The notes: a model not told the origin generated them from the sequence alone. DNA of 64,000 nt from Dyadobacter sp. CY343 (GCF_021390335.1 NZ_JAJUXK010000006.1:310001-374000), one strand, 5' to 3'; numbered from the stretch's first letter, positions 42,052 to 52,205 are shown. Numbers and translations: made by a program.

Positions 42052-44349
42052 CTACATCCTTCGAACCACAATCCAAACATCCGAATTCCTCCCCTTATCG
42101 TCGCTGCATGAAATCTTTACCCTTCCCATTGGCGGGGTGATGAAAATGGGTTCCTGCGGTTTGGCTTTTTTGGTGAGCTTATCATTGATATACCAAAAAA
42201 CTTCCTCCACATCGTTTGCCGCCTGACACGCTAGCTGTAATTGCTGAGGCTCTTCTTTTTGGATAAAATACTCGCTACCCTCATTCGGACTCACAATAAG
42301 CGGGGCGCCTTCGTGGAAAACGCGCTCGCATTTCGGGTTGTGCGGCGGAATCTTCTGATAAGGGATTTTTTGTAGTTCGTTAAATGCAATCAGCTCGGGC
42401 GCGAGGTTGGAATATGCTTTTTTCTCGAAACCAGTCTCAGGCAGACAATAGGTACAATAAGAAATTTTTCCCGCAGGATCCGTAAAAACCCAGCGCAAAT
42501 GCTGGCACTTTTTATAATTGGAAACACCTACTATATATTGATCGGGAATCGCGTGCGGGCAAAAATCGGATGGAATATCACCTGTCGCAGGGCATACCTG
42601 CCGGACTGAAATGTTGCCGGGAGACTGGTACCAGCCTTTTGTGGAATTGTAATCGAGTGAATTGAATATCGAAAAAAGCAGAGGGGTCGCCGTATTAGCG
42701 CCACTTAACTCTGGTACTCCTTCCCCGGAAAAATTCCCGACCCACACTCCTACCGTGTACCTTTTATTATAACCAATACTCCACGCATCCCGCTTTCCAT
42801 ACGAAGTGCCCGTTTTCCACCCGATTTTGGGTAAATGATAAGTATTGTCAAAATTCGTAGGCAAATCCGGCCGGGTAATCTGGGTGAGAATATCCGTGAC
42901 CAGAAATGCAGCTTCTTCCGAAACAATCTCCTGTCCATTCGCCGCAGATTTCGATTGTGTATATTTCAATGCATTCAACTTTCCATTATTTGCAAATGCG
43001 GCAAACAGGCGCGTCAGTTCTTCCAAAGTAACCCCGCAACCGCCGAGAATCATCGATAATCCCAGATCCTTAGCCTGCTTGTCGATCGTTTTAAAACCAG
43101 CTTTTTTTAATTTACCAATAAAAAACGGAGTACTGACATCCTTCAAAATCCGCACTGCGGGGATATTCAGTGAATTGGCCAAAGCAAAAGTGGTCGTAAC
43201 CGGACCATTGAAACGCAGGTCAAAGTTTTCCGGCTCGTAACCGCTGAAATTTCCGGGTACATCATTCAAGACAGATTTGGGTGTGATAATCCCTTTATCA
43301 AATGCAGCTGCGTACAAAAGTGGTTTCAGCGTACTTCCCGGCGACCTTACTGCTCTCACACCATCCACCTGGCCGCCGTCGAACGGATTATCAAAATCGG
43401 CTGAGCCTACATAAGCTTCCACCTCCATTGTTTCATTATTAACCACCAAAACCGACGCATTGTGGATGTTCATCATTTTCCGGCGGTTGATGAAATTCCG
43501 GACCTGCTCTTCAATCTGCTTTTGCGCCTGGATTTTGATAGTGGTAGCAATTACAGGCTGGTCGGAATACTGCTGTTTGAGCCGGATCGACAAATGCGGT
43601 GCATTGCGCGGAGCCTGTAACCGTTTTACCTGCAAAGGTTCGTTTAATGCATCCTCGATAACGTTTTTTTCAAATAATCCCTCCTTTTCAAAACGCATTA
43701 ACCATTCATTTCTAGCCATTTTCAATGCGTCGTTCCTGGTTCCGGGCCGCAGGCTGGAAGGTCGGTTCGGGATAATGGTCAATGCAGTAATTTCGGCTAA
43801 ACTAAGCAGCTGGGGCGGTTTTCCGAAGTATAGCAAAGCAGCAGATTTGATCCCCTCAATATTCCCTCCGTAAGGGATCAGATTCACGTACATTTGAAGG
43901 ATTTCCGTTTTGGAAAAATGCATTTCCAGCTGCAATGCGCGTCCCATTTCTATGATCTTATTAAAATAAGTCCGTTCGCGGGGCTGGGTTAACCTTACTA
44001 CCTGCATCGTAATTGTAGATGCGCCAGAGGTTCTTTTTCCCGTAAAAATATTCCTGAACGCGGCCCGTGCGATTGCCAAAGGATTAATTCCAGGGTGATA
44101 GTAGAAATATTGGTCTTCCTTGTAAAGCAGCGTTTTGCTGAGCAGCGGCGTGATTTCAGGCAATGCAGTTTGCAGCCGCCATTTGTCATCGCCGCTCAGA
44201 AATGCGTGAATTACTGTACCGCGATGATCAGTGATCTGGGTAGCATATTGGATCTTCGGTCTGAAAGGAAAAATGAAGTCAAGTACCAGAAACAGGATAA
44301 CAGCCACTGCGGCGGTTATCAAAAGTTTTCTGAACGGTACGCTTTTCAT
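42052..44349 (-). CDS. pbpC: Penicillin-binding protein 1C
   Basis: A 765-residue bifunctional peptidoglycan synthase. An N-terminal membrane anchor (LLITAAVAVILFLVLDFIF) is followed by the GT51 glycosyltransferase (EDQYFYYHPGINPLAIARAAFRN, then SGASTITMQVVRLTQP). The transpeptidase domain has the Ser in SPGSTLKPLLYAAAF near residue 335, an SLN box in LANSLNIP and KTGTSYG near residue 520. The C-terminal 90 residues (LIVSPNEGSEYFIQ... VKISCSDDKGRN) are the PBP1C-specific domain. The usual partner, an alpha-2-macroglobulin-like gene, is not adjacent. Confidence 0.93.
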   Translation of the reverse strand: MKSVPFRKLLITAAVAVILFLVLDFIFPFRPKIQYATQITDHRGTVIHAFLSGDDKWRLQTALPEITPLLSKTLLYKEDQYFYYHPGINPLAIARAAFRNIFTGKRTSGASTITMQVVRLTQPRERTYFNKIIEMGRALQLEMHFSKTEILQMYVNLIPYGGNIEGIKSAALLYFGKPPQLLSLAEITALTIIPNRPSSLRPGTRNDALKMARNEWLMRFEKEGLFEKNVIEDALNEPLQVKRLQAPRNAPHLSIRLKQQYSDQPVIATTIKIQAQKQIEEQVRNFINRRKMMNIHNASVLVVNNETMEVEAYVGSADFDNPFDGGQVDGVRAVRSPGSTLKPLLYAAAFDKGIITPKSVLNDVPGNFSGYEPENFDLRFNGPVTTTFALANSLNIPAVRILKDVSTPFFIGKLKKAGFKTIDKQAKDLGLSMILGGCGVTLEELTRLFAAFANNGKLNALKYTQSKSAANGQEIVSEEAAFLVTDILTQITRPDLPTNFDNTYHLPKIGWKTGTSYGKRDAWSIGYNKRYTVGVWVGNFSGEGVPELSGANTATPLLFSIFNSLDYNSTKGWYQSPGNISVRQVCPATGDIPSDFCPHAIPDQYIVGVSNYKKCQHLRWVFTDPAGKISYCTYCLPETGFEKKAYSNLAPELIAFNELQKIPYQKIPPHNPKCERVFHEGAPLIVSPNEGSEYFIQKEEPQQLQLACQAANDVEEVFWYINDKLTKKAKPQEPIFITPPMGRVKISCSDDKGRNSDVWIVVRRM

Positions 44350-44380
44350 ATTGGAGGTGTGTAAATCGGGTAGTTACCGA

Positions 44381-44388
44381 CAAAGATA
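44381..44388 (-). promoter_or_regulatory. -7 promoter element of pbpC
   Basis: On the minus strand this reads TATCTTTG. It lies 32 nt before the pbpC start codon. Confidence 0.5.
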
Positions 44389-44471
44389 AAATTAGATTCT
44401 GTTTTGCCGAGATCAGTTAATTTTCACTACTTACTGACTTTACTTCAAATAAAGCCAATCAAAATACCATT

Positions 44472-45971
44472 ATGTCCAAATACATCGCCGCCATTGACCA
44501 GGGTACTACCAGCACACGCTGCATTCTTTTTGATCACAGCGGAAATATTATTTCCGTCGGCCAAAAAGAGCACGAACAAATTTACCCGCAGCCAGGCTGG
44601 GTGGAACATAATCCGGTTGAGATTTGGAAAAATACGCTGGAAGTGATCGCAATCGCGCGTATCAATGCATCGGCAACTGCGGCGGATATTGCGGCGATCG
44701 GTATCACCAACCAGCGAGAAACGACAGTGGTTTGGAATAAAAGAACAGGAAAACCTTACTATAACGCGCTCGTTTGGCAGGATACGCGAACGACGGAGCT
44801 TGTTGCAAAATATGAAAGAGAAGGCGGTTTAAACCAGTTCAGGGATATCACCGGGCTGCCAGTTTCGACCTATTTCAGCGGATTAAAATTAAAGTGGCTG
44901 CTCGATAATGTGGAAGGGTTACGGGAAGATGCAGAAAATGGCGAGGCGCTTTTTGGTAACATTGATACATTCCTGATCTGGCATTTGACAGGAAGTATGC
45001 AAAGCGGCATTCACGTTACTGACGTGTCCAATGCAAGCCGCACGCAGCTCATGAACCTGCGCACTTTGCAGTGGGACGCGAGCATGCTGGAAGCTTACCA
45101 GATCCCCGAAAAAATGCTGCCCGCCATTAAAAGCAGCAGCGAAGTGTACGGCCACGTGACCAACGAGATATTGCCGGGTGTGCCAGTAGCCGGTGACCTG
45201 GGCGATCAGCACGCCGCATTGGTTGGACAAACCTGCTTTGAGCCGGGAATGGCGAAAAATACGTACGGTACCGGCTGTTTTTTAGTGATGAATACGGGAA
45301 ATGAACTGAAAACTTCTGAAAACGGATTGCTTACTACCATATCTTATCAGTTTGGTAATCAGCCGGTTCAATATGCATTGGAAGGTAGCGTGGCAGTAAC
45401 AGGCGCACTGGTGCAGTGGGTTAGGGATAACTTGGGATTGATTCAAAAGAGCAGTGATATTGAAAGTCTGGCCAAAACCGTGGAAGACAACGGAGGCGCC
45501 TATTTCGTCCCCGCATTCTCGGGACTTTATGCACCTTACTGGCGAAACGACGCGCGCGGTGTAATCGCCGGATTGACCAGGTATGTCAATAAAGGCCACA
45601 TTGCGAGAGCAGTTTTAGAAGCAACTGCTTACCAAACCGTAGACGTAGTGCGCGCCATGGAACAAGATTCGGGTATCGAGCTGGCTTCACTTCGCGTAGA
45701 CGGCGGAATGGTTTCGAACCAGCTATTAATGCAATTTCAATCCGATATCCTTAATACCCAAGTAGTTTCGCCGGCCGTAGCCGAAACAACTGCTTTGGGA
45801 GCCGCATACGCCGCCGGACTTGCAGTTGGCTATTGGAAAAACACCGAAGAGCTTAAAAACAACTGGGCCATCGCCCACACCTGGAACCCCAATATGGAAG
45901 AGGAAAAGCGCAGCAGATTTTACAAAGGCTGGCAAAAGGCAGTGACAAAATCTTACGACTGGATGGAATGA
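44472..45971 (+). CDS. glpK: Glycerol kinase
   Basis: A 499-residue FGGY-family kinase converting glycerol and ATP to glycerol 3-phosphate in the cytosol. DQGTTSTRCILFDHSG at the start is the phosphate-binding loop; GWVEHNPVEIW, TNQRETTVVW, GDLGDQHAALVGQ and GTGCFLVMNTG are all diagnostic. The C-terminal TTALGAAYAAGLAVGYW block is normal. No glpF or glpD neighbour is visible. It is divergent from pbpC and followed by an exonuclease gene after 106 nt. Confidence 0.96.
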   Translation: MSKYIAAIDQGTTSTRCILFDHSGNIISVGQKEHEQIYPQPGWVEHNPVEIWKNTLEVIAIARINASATAADIAAIGITNQRETTVVWNKRTGKPYYNALVWQDTRTTELVAKYEREGGLNQFRDITGLPVSTYFSGLKLKWLLDNVEGLREDAENGEALFGNIDTFLIWHLTGSMQSGIHVTDVSNASRTQLMNLRTLQWDASMLEAYQIPEKMLPAIKSSSEVYGHVTNEILPGVPVAGDLGDQHAALVGQTCFEPGMAKNTYGTGCFLVMNTGNELKTSENGLLTTISYQFGNQPVQYALEGSVAVTGALVQWVRDNLGLIQKSSDIESLAKTVEDNGGAYFVPAFSGLYAPYWRNDARGVIAGLTRYVNKGHIARAVLEATAYQTVDVVRAMEQDSGIELASLRVDGGMVSNQLLMQFQSDILNTQVVSPAVAETTALGAAYAAGLAVGYWKNTEELKNNWAIAHTWNPNMEEEKRSRFYKGWQKAVTKSYDWME

Positions 45972-46077
45972 TCCCCGTGAAACCCGACTTTTTATAATCT
46001 TTCCAAACAACTGCCTTTCTTGCGCTATGTGGGCTTATGGCGTAACTTCGGGTCGCTAAATAAATTAGAGTTGCCTT

Positions 46078-46887
46078 ATGCATACCCTCCATCTGAAAAA
46101 GCCCCTCGCTTTTTTTGATCTTGAGACCACGGGAGTCAATATTTGTCGGGACCGGATTGTGGAAATTTCAGTGGTCAAAGCTTTGGTAAATGGAGAAACC
46201 GAGATCCGGACCAGGAGAATCAATCCTGAAATGCCGATCCCGCTTGAAAGCAGCCTGATCCACGGGATATACGACGAGGACGTAAAAGATTCCCCGACTT
46301 TCAAAAGCATTGCCAAAAATCTTGCTACGTTTTTAGACGGCTGCGACCTCGCGGGGTTCAACAGCAATAGGTTTGATATTCCAATGCTCGTAGAAGAATT
46401 CCTGCGTGTAGGTGTCGATTTCGATGTTAAAAACCGGAAAATGGTTGATGCACAGCGCATCTATCACATGATGGAGCCTCGTAACCTGGCAGCTGCCTAC
46501 AAATTTTATTGCGGCAAAACGCTCGAAAATGCGCACAGTGCCGAAGCAGATACGATCGCAACTTTCGAAGTTTTGCAAGGCCAGATCGCTAAATATGAAG
46601 GTGTTATCGTCACGGATACTCATGGAAAAGAAACCGAGCCAATCAAAAATGACGTCGGCGCGCTGCACGATCTGACAGCCTCGCGCGTGGTCGATTTTGC
46701 GGGCAGAATGGTGTTCAATGACAAGGGCGAAGAGGTTTTCAATTTCGGGAAACACAATGGTAAAAAAGTGGTGGATATCCTGAAAAACGAACCCTCATTC
46801 TTTGACTGGATGATGAAAGGCGAATTCCCGCTGGACACCAAGCGGAAACTGACAGAGATCAAGCTGAGGGGACTTACCCAGCGCTGA
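46078..46887 (+). CDS. DnaQ-like 3'-5' exonuclease
   Basis: A 269-residue protein. The exonuclease domain (residues 8-180) has the DEDDh motifs: D and E in AFFDLETTGVN, D in GFNSNRFDIPML and the His/Asp in ENAHSAEADTIAT. After a linker the C-terminal 60 residues (VFNDKGEEVFNFGKHNGKKVVDILKNEPSFFDWMMKGEFPLDTK) match the ExoX-like C-terminal domain found on many bacterial DnaQ-type exonucleases. A role in DNA repair or RNA trimming is possible; it is probably not the polymerase III subunit itself. Confidence 0.88.
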   Translation: MHTLHLKKPLAFFDLETTGVNICRDRIVEISVVKALVNGETEIRTRRINPEMPIPLESSLIHGIYDEDVKDSPTFKSIAKNLATFLDGCDLAGFNSNRFDIPMLVEEFLRVGVDFDVKNRKMVDAQRIYHMMEPRNLAAAYKFYCGKTLENAHSAEADTIATFEVLQGQIAKYEGVIVTDTHGKETEPIKNDVGALHDLTASRVVDFAGRMVFNDKGEEVFNFGKHNGKKVVDILKNEPSFFDWMMKGEFPLDTKRKLTEIKLRGLTQR

Positions 46888-46905
46888 TATAAACTTTCGA
46901 ACTGG

Positions 46906-46936
46906 TTTGAGTAAGTAGTATTTATACCTATTTTTG
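46906..46936 (+). promoter_or_regulatory. Bacteroidota-type promoter of nuoKLMN
   Basis: TTTG (46906-46909) and TATTTTTG (46929-46936) are 19 nt apart, the same spacing as at nudK. A second TATTTTTG is at 46946-46953. The start site would be near 46943. Confidence 0.65.
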
Positions 46937-46989
46937 CCGGAAATCTATTTTTGAATATTTAACAGAATATCCTATAAGGTAAATCTGAT

Positions 46990-47343
46990 ATGATTCCAAA
47001 CCCTAATATTCCAGAGGTTAGCATACCGTCGGTTATTCAAAATATCCCTCTTCAACATTACCTGATCCTCAGTACTTTACTCTTCGTTATTGGTATCATC
47101 GGAGTTCTCACCAGAAGAAACGCGATCATCATTTTTATGTCTGTGGAGCTGATGCTGAATGCCGCGAACCTGCTGTTGATCGCTTTTTCTTCTTACAGAT
47201 CAGATCCTTCCGGTCAGGTTTTCGTATTCTTTATTATGGCCGTTGCCGCGGCCGAAGTGGCTGTGGGGCTTGCTATTATCGTAATGATTTACCGCAATAC
47301 CCGAAATACAGATATTGGTTTTCTCAATAAATTGAAGTGGTAG
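46990..47343 (+). CDS. nuoK: NADH-quinone oxidoreductase subunit K
   Basis: A 117-residue membrane subunit of complex I. Three transmembrane helices are visible, with the Glu of helix 2 in FMSVELMLNAANLLL and the second Glu in AAEVAVGLAIIVMI, both conserved proton-path residues. The N-terminus has about 20 extra residues (MIPNPNIPEVSIPSVIQNIP) before the first helix, longer than in E. coli. It leads the operon nuoK-L-M-N; the rest of the nuo genes are not upstream. Confidence 0.95.
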   Translation: MIPNPNIPEVSIPSVIQNIPLQHYLILSTLLFVIGIIGVLTRRNAIIIFMSVELMLNAANLLLIAFSSYRSDPSGQVFVFFIMAVAAAEVAVGLAIIVMIYRNTRNTDIGFLNKLKW

Positions 47344-47363
47344 GTTTCCACCTGTAAATAATT

Positions 47364-49280
47364 ATGTCTGCATCATTACTCATCCTGATTCCGCTATTGC
47401 CGCTCATCGGCTTTCTGATCAATGGAATCGGATTTAAAACAATACCCAAAGGAGCTGTCGGAATAATTGGTACGCTGGCTGTTGTGGCCAGTTTCGTTAT
47501 TTCGATCATGACTTTCAACGATTTCATCGCATCAGGAAGTCAGCCCCTCGTGGTTCCCCTATTCGACTGGATTAACGTAGGCGATCTGCGCATTCCTTTT
47601 TCATTCCAGATTGATCAGTTATCGCTGTTAATGCTCATGATCATCACGGGCGTTGGCTCGCTAATCCACATTTATTCGATCGGCTACATGCACCACGACG
47701 AAGGTTTTGGCAAGTTTTTCGCTTACCTCAACCTCTTTTTGTTTTTCATGCTTTTGCTGGTGCTCGGGTCCAATTATGTGATCATGTTTATCGGTTGGGA
47801 AGGTGTTGGATTGTGTTCTTATCTGCTGATCGGATTTTGGAATAAAAACACAAACTACAACAACGCTGCCCGCAAAGCATTCATTATGAACCGCGTAGGT
47901 GATTTGGGCTTTTTGCTGGGTATCTTCACGATCATCGCCACTTTCGGTTCAGTCGAGTACACGGAAGTGTTTGCGCAGGCAAGCAGCTTTTCCCTTGAAG
48001 ATCCCGTTATCGTCACGATTTGCCTCTTCCTGTTTATCGGGGCAATGGGTAAATCTGCGCAAATTCCGTTGTACACCTGGCTACCCGACGCGATGGCGGG
48101 ACCGACCCCGGTTTCTGCATTGATCCACGCAGCGACGATGGTTACTGCGGGAATCTATATGGTGATCCGTTCTAATGTACTCTATTCACTCGCGCCTTCC
48201 GCACTTGAAATCGTAGGTATTATAGGTGGTTTGACAGCAATCTTCGCGGCTTCAATCGGTCTTTTACAAAATGACATTAAGAAAGTACTGGCCTATTCGA
48301 CTGTAAGTCAACTGGGTTATATGTTTATGGGATTGGGCGCAATGGCGTATTCCGCTTCCATGTTCCACGTAATTACCCACGCATTCTTCAAAGCTCTGCT
48401 GTTCCTTGGTGCTGGTAGCGTAATTCACGCAATGTCCGACGAGCAGGATATCCGCAATATGGGCGGGCTGCGCAAAAAGCTGCCGATCACTTTTATCACA
48501 TTCCTGATCGCAACGATCGCAATCGCCGGTATTCCGCCATTTGCAGGGTTTTTCTCCAAGGATGAGATTCTTGCGCACGTTTTTGAACACAACAAATTGC
48601 TTTGGGTTATCGGTGTGATCGGCTCGCTGATGACTTCCTTTTACATGTTCCGCCTCCTTTTTCTTACATTCTTCGGAACGTTCCGCGGTACGCACGAGCA
48701 GGAGCATCATTTGCACGAGTCTCCCGCTTCTATGACCATTCCGCTTGTGATCCTTGCTGTACTTTCGGCAGTTGGCGGATTTATCGGAGTGCCTGAGGCT
48801 TTGCACGGAAGCCACCATTTGGCCGAATTCATGAGCCCGCTTTACGACGCGGCCCGGCAGGCCAATCCAGCCGGCTTCGCACCTACTACCTTGTCTCACT
48901 CGGAAGAATACCTATTAATGGGCGTTTCAGTTGCTGTTGCACTTATTTCTGCGGTTGTAGCCTATGTGATGTATGTTCAAAAAGCCTCGGTACCTGCGCC
49001 TGACTCGGCAGAAAAATCCGGCTTGCAGCGACTGGTTTACAACAAGTATTATGTGGATGAAGTGTATGATACGGTTTTTGTTAAATCAACCAAAACACTT
49101 TCCAATATCCTGTACAGCTTTGGTGAATTCTTCATTGACCTTTTTGTAAATGCAGCTGTCAGGCTCACCAGCTTTTCGGCCAAAATGCTCAGAAAAACAC
49201 AAACCGGCTCTACCGGTGACTACGTTTTCGCAATGGTACTGGGAATCGTCGCGATACTTTTCTGGAAGCTTTTACTTTGA
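47364..49280 (+). CDS. nuoL: NADH-quinone oxidoreductase subunit L
   Basis: A 638-residue antiporter-like membrane subunit of complex I. The core is the usual 14-helix bundle: FIGWEGVGLCSYLLIGFW carries the key Glu, GAMGKSAQIPLYTWLPDAMAGPTPVSALIHAATMVTAG the key Lys and His, and YSTVSQLGYMF and FKALLFLGAG the second half. The C-terminal lateral helix and anchor (TGDYVFAMVLGIVAILFW) are present. It starts 20 nt after nuoK. Confidence 0.96.
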   Translation: MSASLLILIPLLPLIGFLINGIGFKTIPKGAVGIIGTLAVVASFVISIMTFNDFIASGSQPLVVPLFDWINVGDLRIPFSFQIDQLSLLMLMIITGVGSLIHIYSIGYMHHDEGFGKFFAYLNLFLFFMLLLVLGSNYVIMFIGWEGVGLCSYLLIGFWNKNTNYNNAARKAFIMNRVGDLGFLLGIFTIIATFGSVEYTEVFAQASSFSLEDPVIVTICLFLFIGAMGKSAQIPLYTWLPDAMAGPTPVSALIHAATMVTAGIYMVIRSNVLYSLAPSALEIVGIIGGLTAIFAASIGLLQNDIKKVLAYSTVSQLGYMFMGLGAMAYSASMFHVITHAFFKALLFLGAGSVIHAMSDEQDIRNMGGLRKKLPITFITFLIATIAIAGIPPFAGFFSKDEILAHVFEHNKLLWVIGVIGSLMTSFYMFRLLFLTFFGTFRGTHEQEHHLHESPASMTIPLVILAVLSAVGGFIGVPEALHGSHHLAEFMSPLYDAARQANPAGFAPTTLSHSEEYLLMGVSVAVALISAVVAYVMYVQKASVPAPDSAEKSGLQRLVYNKYYVDEVYDTVFVKSTKTLSNILYSFGEFFIDLFVNAAVRLTSFSAKMLRKTQTGSTGDYVFAMVLGIVAILFWKLLL

Positions 49281-49327
49281 TTTATTAAAATCCGTTCACC
49301 ATTCACTGCTGACCGTTGACTTAAAAT

Positions 49328-50776
49328 ATGCTTACTCTTCTTTTAATACTTTTACCGATTGCGGCAGGAATTATCACTCTCTTATCAGGGGAGCGTCTGG
49401 CCAAACAGGTTGCACTGATCGGCGGGCTTGCATCGCTTGGTCTGGCGATCTTTGTGTGGCAGCAATTTGATCCGATGGCAGGAACGCAGTTCGGTTTTAA
49501 ATATGCATGGCTGGCTGCAAGCGGCATTTCATTCGCCGCTGGAATCGATGGTATCAGCCTGTTACTCGTGCTGTTAACCACTTTTCTGACACCACTGATC
49601 ATTCTTTCCGCATTCAAAAACACTTACAAATCCACCGCCACATTCTATTCACTGATCCTTTTCATGGAATCGGCATTGATCGGGGTATTTACGGCTACTG
49701 ACGCATTTCTATTCTATCTGTTCTTTGAAGCGGCGCTGATTCCGGTATATTTCCTTTCAGCAGTGTGGGGTGGCGAAAATCGTTTGAAAGTCACATTCAA
49801 ATTTTTCATTTACACCATTTTCGGAAGCTTGTTCATGCTCGTTGCGCTGGTTTACTTATACTACCAGACTCCCGGCACACATTCTTCGGAAATCACTGAG
49901 TTTTACAGACTGCAGCTTATCCCCGGCGTACAAGGATTTATTTTCTGGGCATTCTTCATTGCTTTTGCGATCAAAATGCCGCTTTTTCCTTTCCATACCT
50001 GGCAGCCAGATACTTATACAGAATCCCCTACCCCGGCTACCATGCTGCTTTCGGGTATTATGTTAAAAATGGGGGTCTATGGTCTGATCCGCTTTTTGCT
50101 CCCTATTGTTCCTTCGGGAATGGAAAACTGGGGTTTAATGGCTATGATCCTTTCCGTAATTGGAATTATCTACGGCTCTATCATCGCGATCCAGCAAAGT
50201 GATATGAAGCGCCTCATCGCCTATTCGTCTTTTGCTCACGTGGGCTTAATGGCCGCGGGTGTATTCTCTTCTTCTTTAAATGGTTTGCAAGGCGCGCTGA
50301 TACAAATGCTTGCGCACGGGATCAATGTAATAGGGCTGTTCTTTATTGTTGATATTATTTATTCAAGAACAAAAACGCGCTATCTGGATCAACTGGGCGG
50401 CATTTCGCAGACTTCGCCGCATTTGAGCGTGTATTTCATGATACTGCTGCTAGGTAGTGTGGCACTTCCGCTTACCAATGGTTTTGTGGGTGAATTCCTA
50501 CTGCTTTCAAGCGTTTTTCAATACGATGCGATACTGGGCGCAATCGCCGGTCTCACGATCATTTTAGGCTCTGTTTATATGCTGCGGCTTTTTCAGAAAT
50601 CCATGTTTGGGCCGAAGTCGAAGTGGGTGGAAGGTTTTCAGGACCTGACCGCCAGCGAGCGCGCTGTTCTTTTGCCTTTAATTATCATGGTTTTCTGGAT
50701 CGGTATCTATCCAAGTACATTTCTGAAACTAACCGAACCTGCTGTAAGTCAACTTTTACAACTGGTAAATAACTAA
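49328..50776 (+). CDS. nuoM: NADH-quinone oxidoreductase subunit M
   Basis: A 482-residue antiporter-like membrane subunit. FEAALIPVYFLSAVWGGENRLKVTFKFFIYT and KMPLFPFHTWQPDTYTESPTPATMLLSGIMLKMG contain the family's Glu and Lys; YSSFAHVGLMAAG and the C-terminal GFVGEFLLLSSVF helix follow. ATG at 49328, 47 nt past nuoL. The proton path residues are intact, so it should be functional. Confidence 0.96.
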   Translation: MLTLLLILLPIAAGIITLLSGERLAKQVALIGGLASLGLAIFVWQQFDPMAGTQFGFKYAWLAASGISFAAGIDGISLLLVLLTTFLTPLIILSAFKNTYKSTATFYSLILFMESALIGVFTATDAFLFYLFFEAALIPVYFLSAVWGGENRLKVTFKFFIYTIFGSLFMLVALVYLYYQTPGTHSSEITEFYRLQLIPGVQGFIFWAFFIAFAIKMPLFPFHTWQPDTYTESPTPATMLLSGIMLKMGVYGLIRFLLPIVPSGMENWGLMAMILSVIGIIYGSIIAIQQSDMKRLIAYSSFAHVGLMAAGVFSSSLNGLQGALIQMLAHGINVIGLFFIVDIIYSRTKTRYLDQLGGISQTSPHLSVYFMILLLGSVALPLTNGFVGEFLLLSSVFQYDAILGAIAGLTIILGSVYMLRLFQKSMFGPKSKWVEGFQDLTASERAVLLPLIIMVFWIGIYPSTFLKLTEPAVSQLLQLVNN

Positions 50777-50784
50777 GTATAAAT

Positions 50785-52182
50785 ATGTACCCCATTGTTT
50801 TATTATCATTTTTTGGAATCGTAACGCTCTTTCTGGGCTTTTCGAAATCAAAGAATATTCTTCTCCCGGCTACGCTGCTTTTCCTGATCATTGCCCTGGC
50901 CGGCAACTTTCTGGAATGGAACAAGGGACCATTATTGTACTTCTACGATATGCTTCGGGTGGATAATGTCACCCTTGCCTTTAACGGAATTATACTATTA
51001 TCGGCTTTCATGATCTTCGCCATTTCCGGCGGTTTTCAGGATAATCCTGATTCAGAGCCTGCTGAATATTTTGGTTTGATGCTGTTCTCGCTGGTAGGCG
51101 CATTGATGATGGTTGGTTTCCAGCATCTGATCATGCTGTTTATTGGTGTTGAAATACTGTCTGTCGCGATGTATGTGCTCACCGGAAGCAACAAACGTAA
51201 CCTGCGCTCCAATGAAGCTGCATTGAAATACTTCCTGATGGGCGCGTTTGCGACAGGATTTATGCTTTTCGGAATCACGTTGCTGTACGGCGCGACCGGC
51301 TCATTCAAACTCGAACAAATTCAGGGATTTGCCTCTAATATGCAGGTAGGTTCGGAATCATATATCCTCTACGCCGGCTTGCTTCTGCTGTTAATTGGTA
51401 TGCTATTCAAAGTTTCAGCAGCCCCGTTCCACTTCTGGACTCCTGATGTATACGAAGGCGCGCCGACGATCTTTACAACTTTCATGTCGACGGTTGTTAA
51501 AACAGCAGGTTTCGCTGCTTTGTTCAGACTTTTAAGCGGATCTTTCACCGGAGTATACGGTTTCTGGTGGATTGTTATTGCGGCGATCGCGGTACTTACC
51601 CTACTTGTCGGAAACATCGGTGCAACCAGCCAGAACAGTTTCAAAAGAATGCTCGCCTACTCGGGTATTTCGCACGCAGGTTACCTTTTGATTGCATTAA
51701 CTGCATTAAGCAAACCTTCGCAAAACGCGATTATTTTCTATTCCCTTGCCTATTCACTTTCTACGATCTGCGCATTTGGGGTATTAATGTTGGTTTCAAA
51801 GGAGAAAACAATTGGAGGTCAGCCGAACGAATATTATGATGCATTCAACGGTTTGGCCAAACAAAACCCGCTTCTTGCATTTGTGTTAACTGTTTCAATG
51901 CTTTCGCTGGCGGGTATCCCGCTAACAGCCGGCTTTTGGGGCAAATTTTTCATCTTCACAAGTGCTGCCGAGAGAGGAATTATTTGGATCACGGTTATCG
52001 CGGTTTTAATGTCGACGGTCGGTATTTACTATTATTTCCGGGTGATTATATCTTCTTATCTGAAAGAGGGTGATTTAGTAAAAATACGCGTTGCGCCGTT
52101 CTATAAGGTCATTTTAGTACTCGCTACGTTCCTGACAATCCTGTTTGGCCTCGCCCCGGGTATCTTCGAAGGACTGATTTAA
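50785..52182 (+). CDS. nuoN: NADH-quinone oxidoreductase subunit N
   Basis: A 465-residue antiporter-like subunit. IGVEILSVAMYVLTGSNKRNLRSNEAALKYFLMGAF and KVSAAPFHFWTPDVYEGAPTIFTTFMSTVVKTAGF carry the Glu and Lys of the pathway, and YSGISHAGYLLIALTAL follows. It begins 8 nt after nuoM and is the last gene, with a terminator 24 nt downstream. Confidence 0.96.
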   Translation: MYPIVLLSFFGIVTLFLGFSKSKNILLPATLLFLIIALAGNFLEWNKGPLLYFYDMLRVDNVTLAFNGIILLSAFMIFAISGGFQDNPDSEPAEYFGLMLFSLVGALMMVGFQHLIMLFIGVEILSVAMYVLTGSNKRNLRSNEAALKYFLMGAFATGFMLFGITLLYGATGSFKLEQIQGFASNMQVGSESYILYAGLLLLLIGMLFKVSAAPFHFWTPDVYEGAPTIFTTFMSTVVKTAGFAALFRLLSGSFTGVYGFWWIVIAAIAVLTLLVGNIGATSQNSFKRMLAYSGISHAGYLLIALTALSKPSQNAIIFYSLAYSLSTICAFGVLMLVSKEKTIGGQPNEYYDAFNGLAKQNPLLAFVLTVSMLSLAGIPLTAGFWGKFFIFTSAAERGIIWITVIAVLMSTVGIYYYFRVIISSYLKEGDLVKIRVAPFYKVILVLATFLTILFGLAPGIFEGLI

Positions 52183-52205
52183 AAGCTACAATGTTTGCTT
52201 AGTAG

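Noticed and set aside
41763..42226. Open reading frames of 74-92 codons across the repeat array on both strands
   Set aside because: Repeat units are about 10 nt, not a multiple of three, and the predicted peptides are low-complexity shadows of the array.
48264..48899. 211-codon antisense frame opposite nuoL
   Set aside because: nuoL is unmistakable, and the antisense product is rich in His, Arg and Gln, as expected from reading membrane-protein codons backwards.
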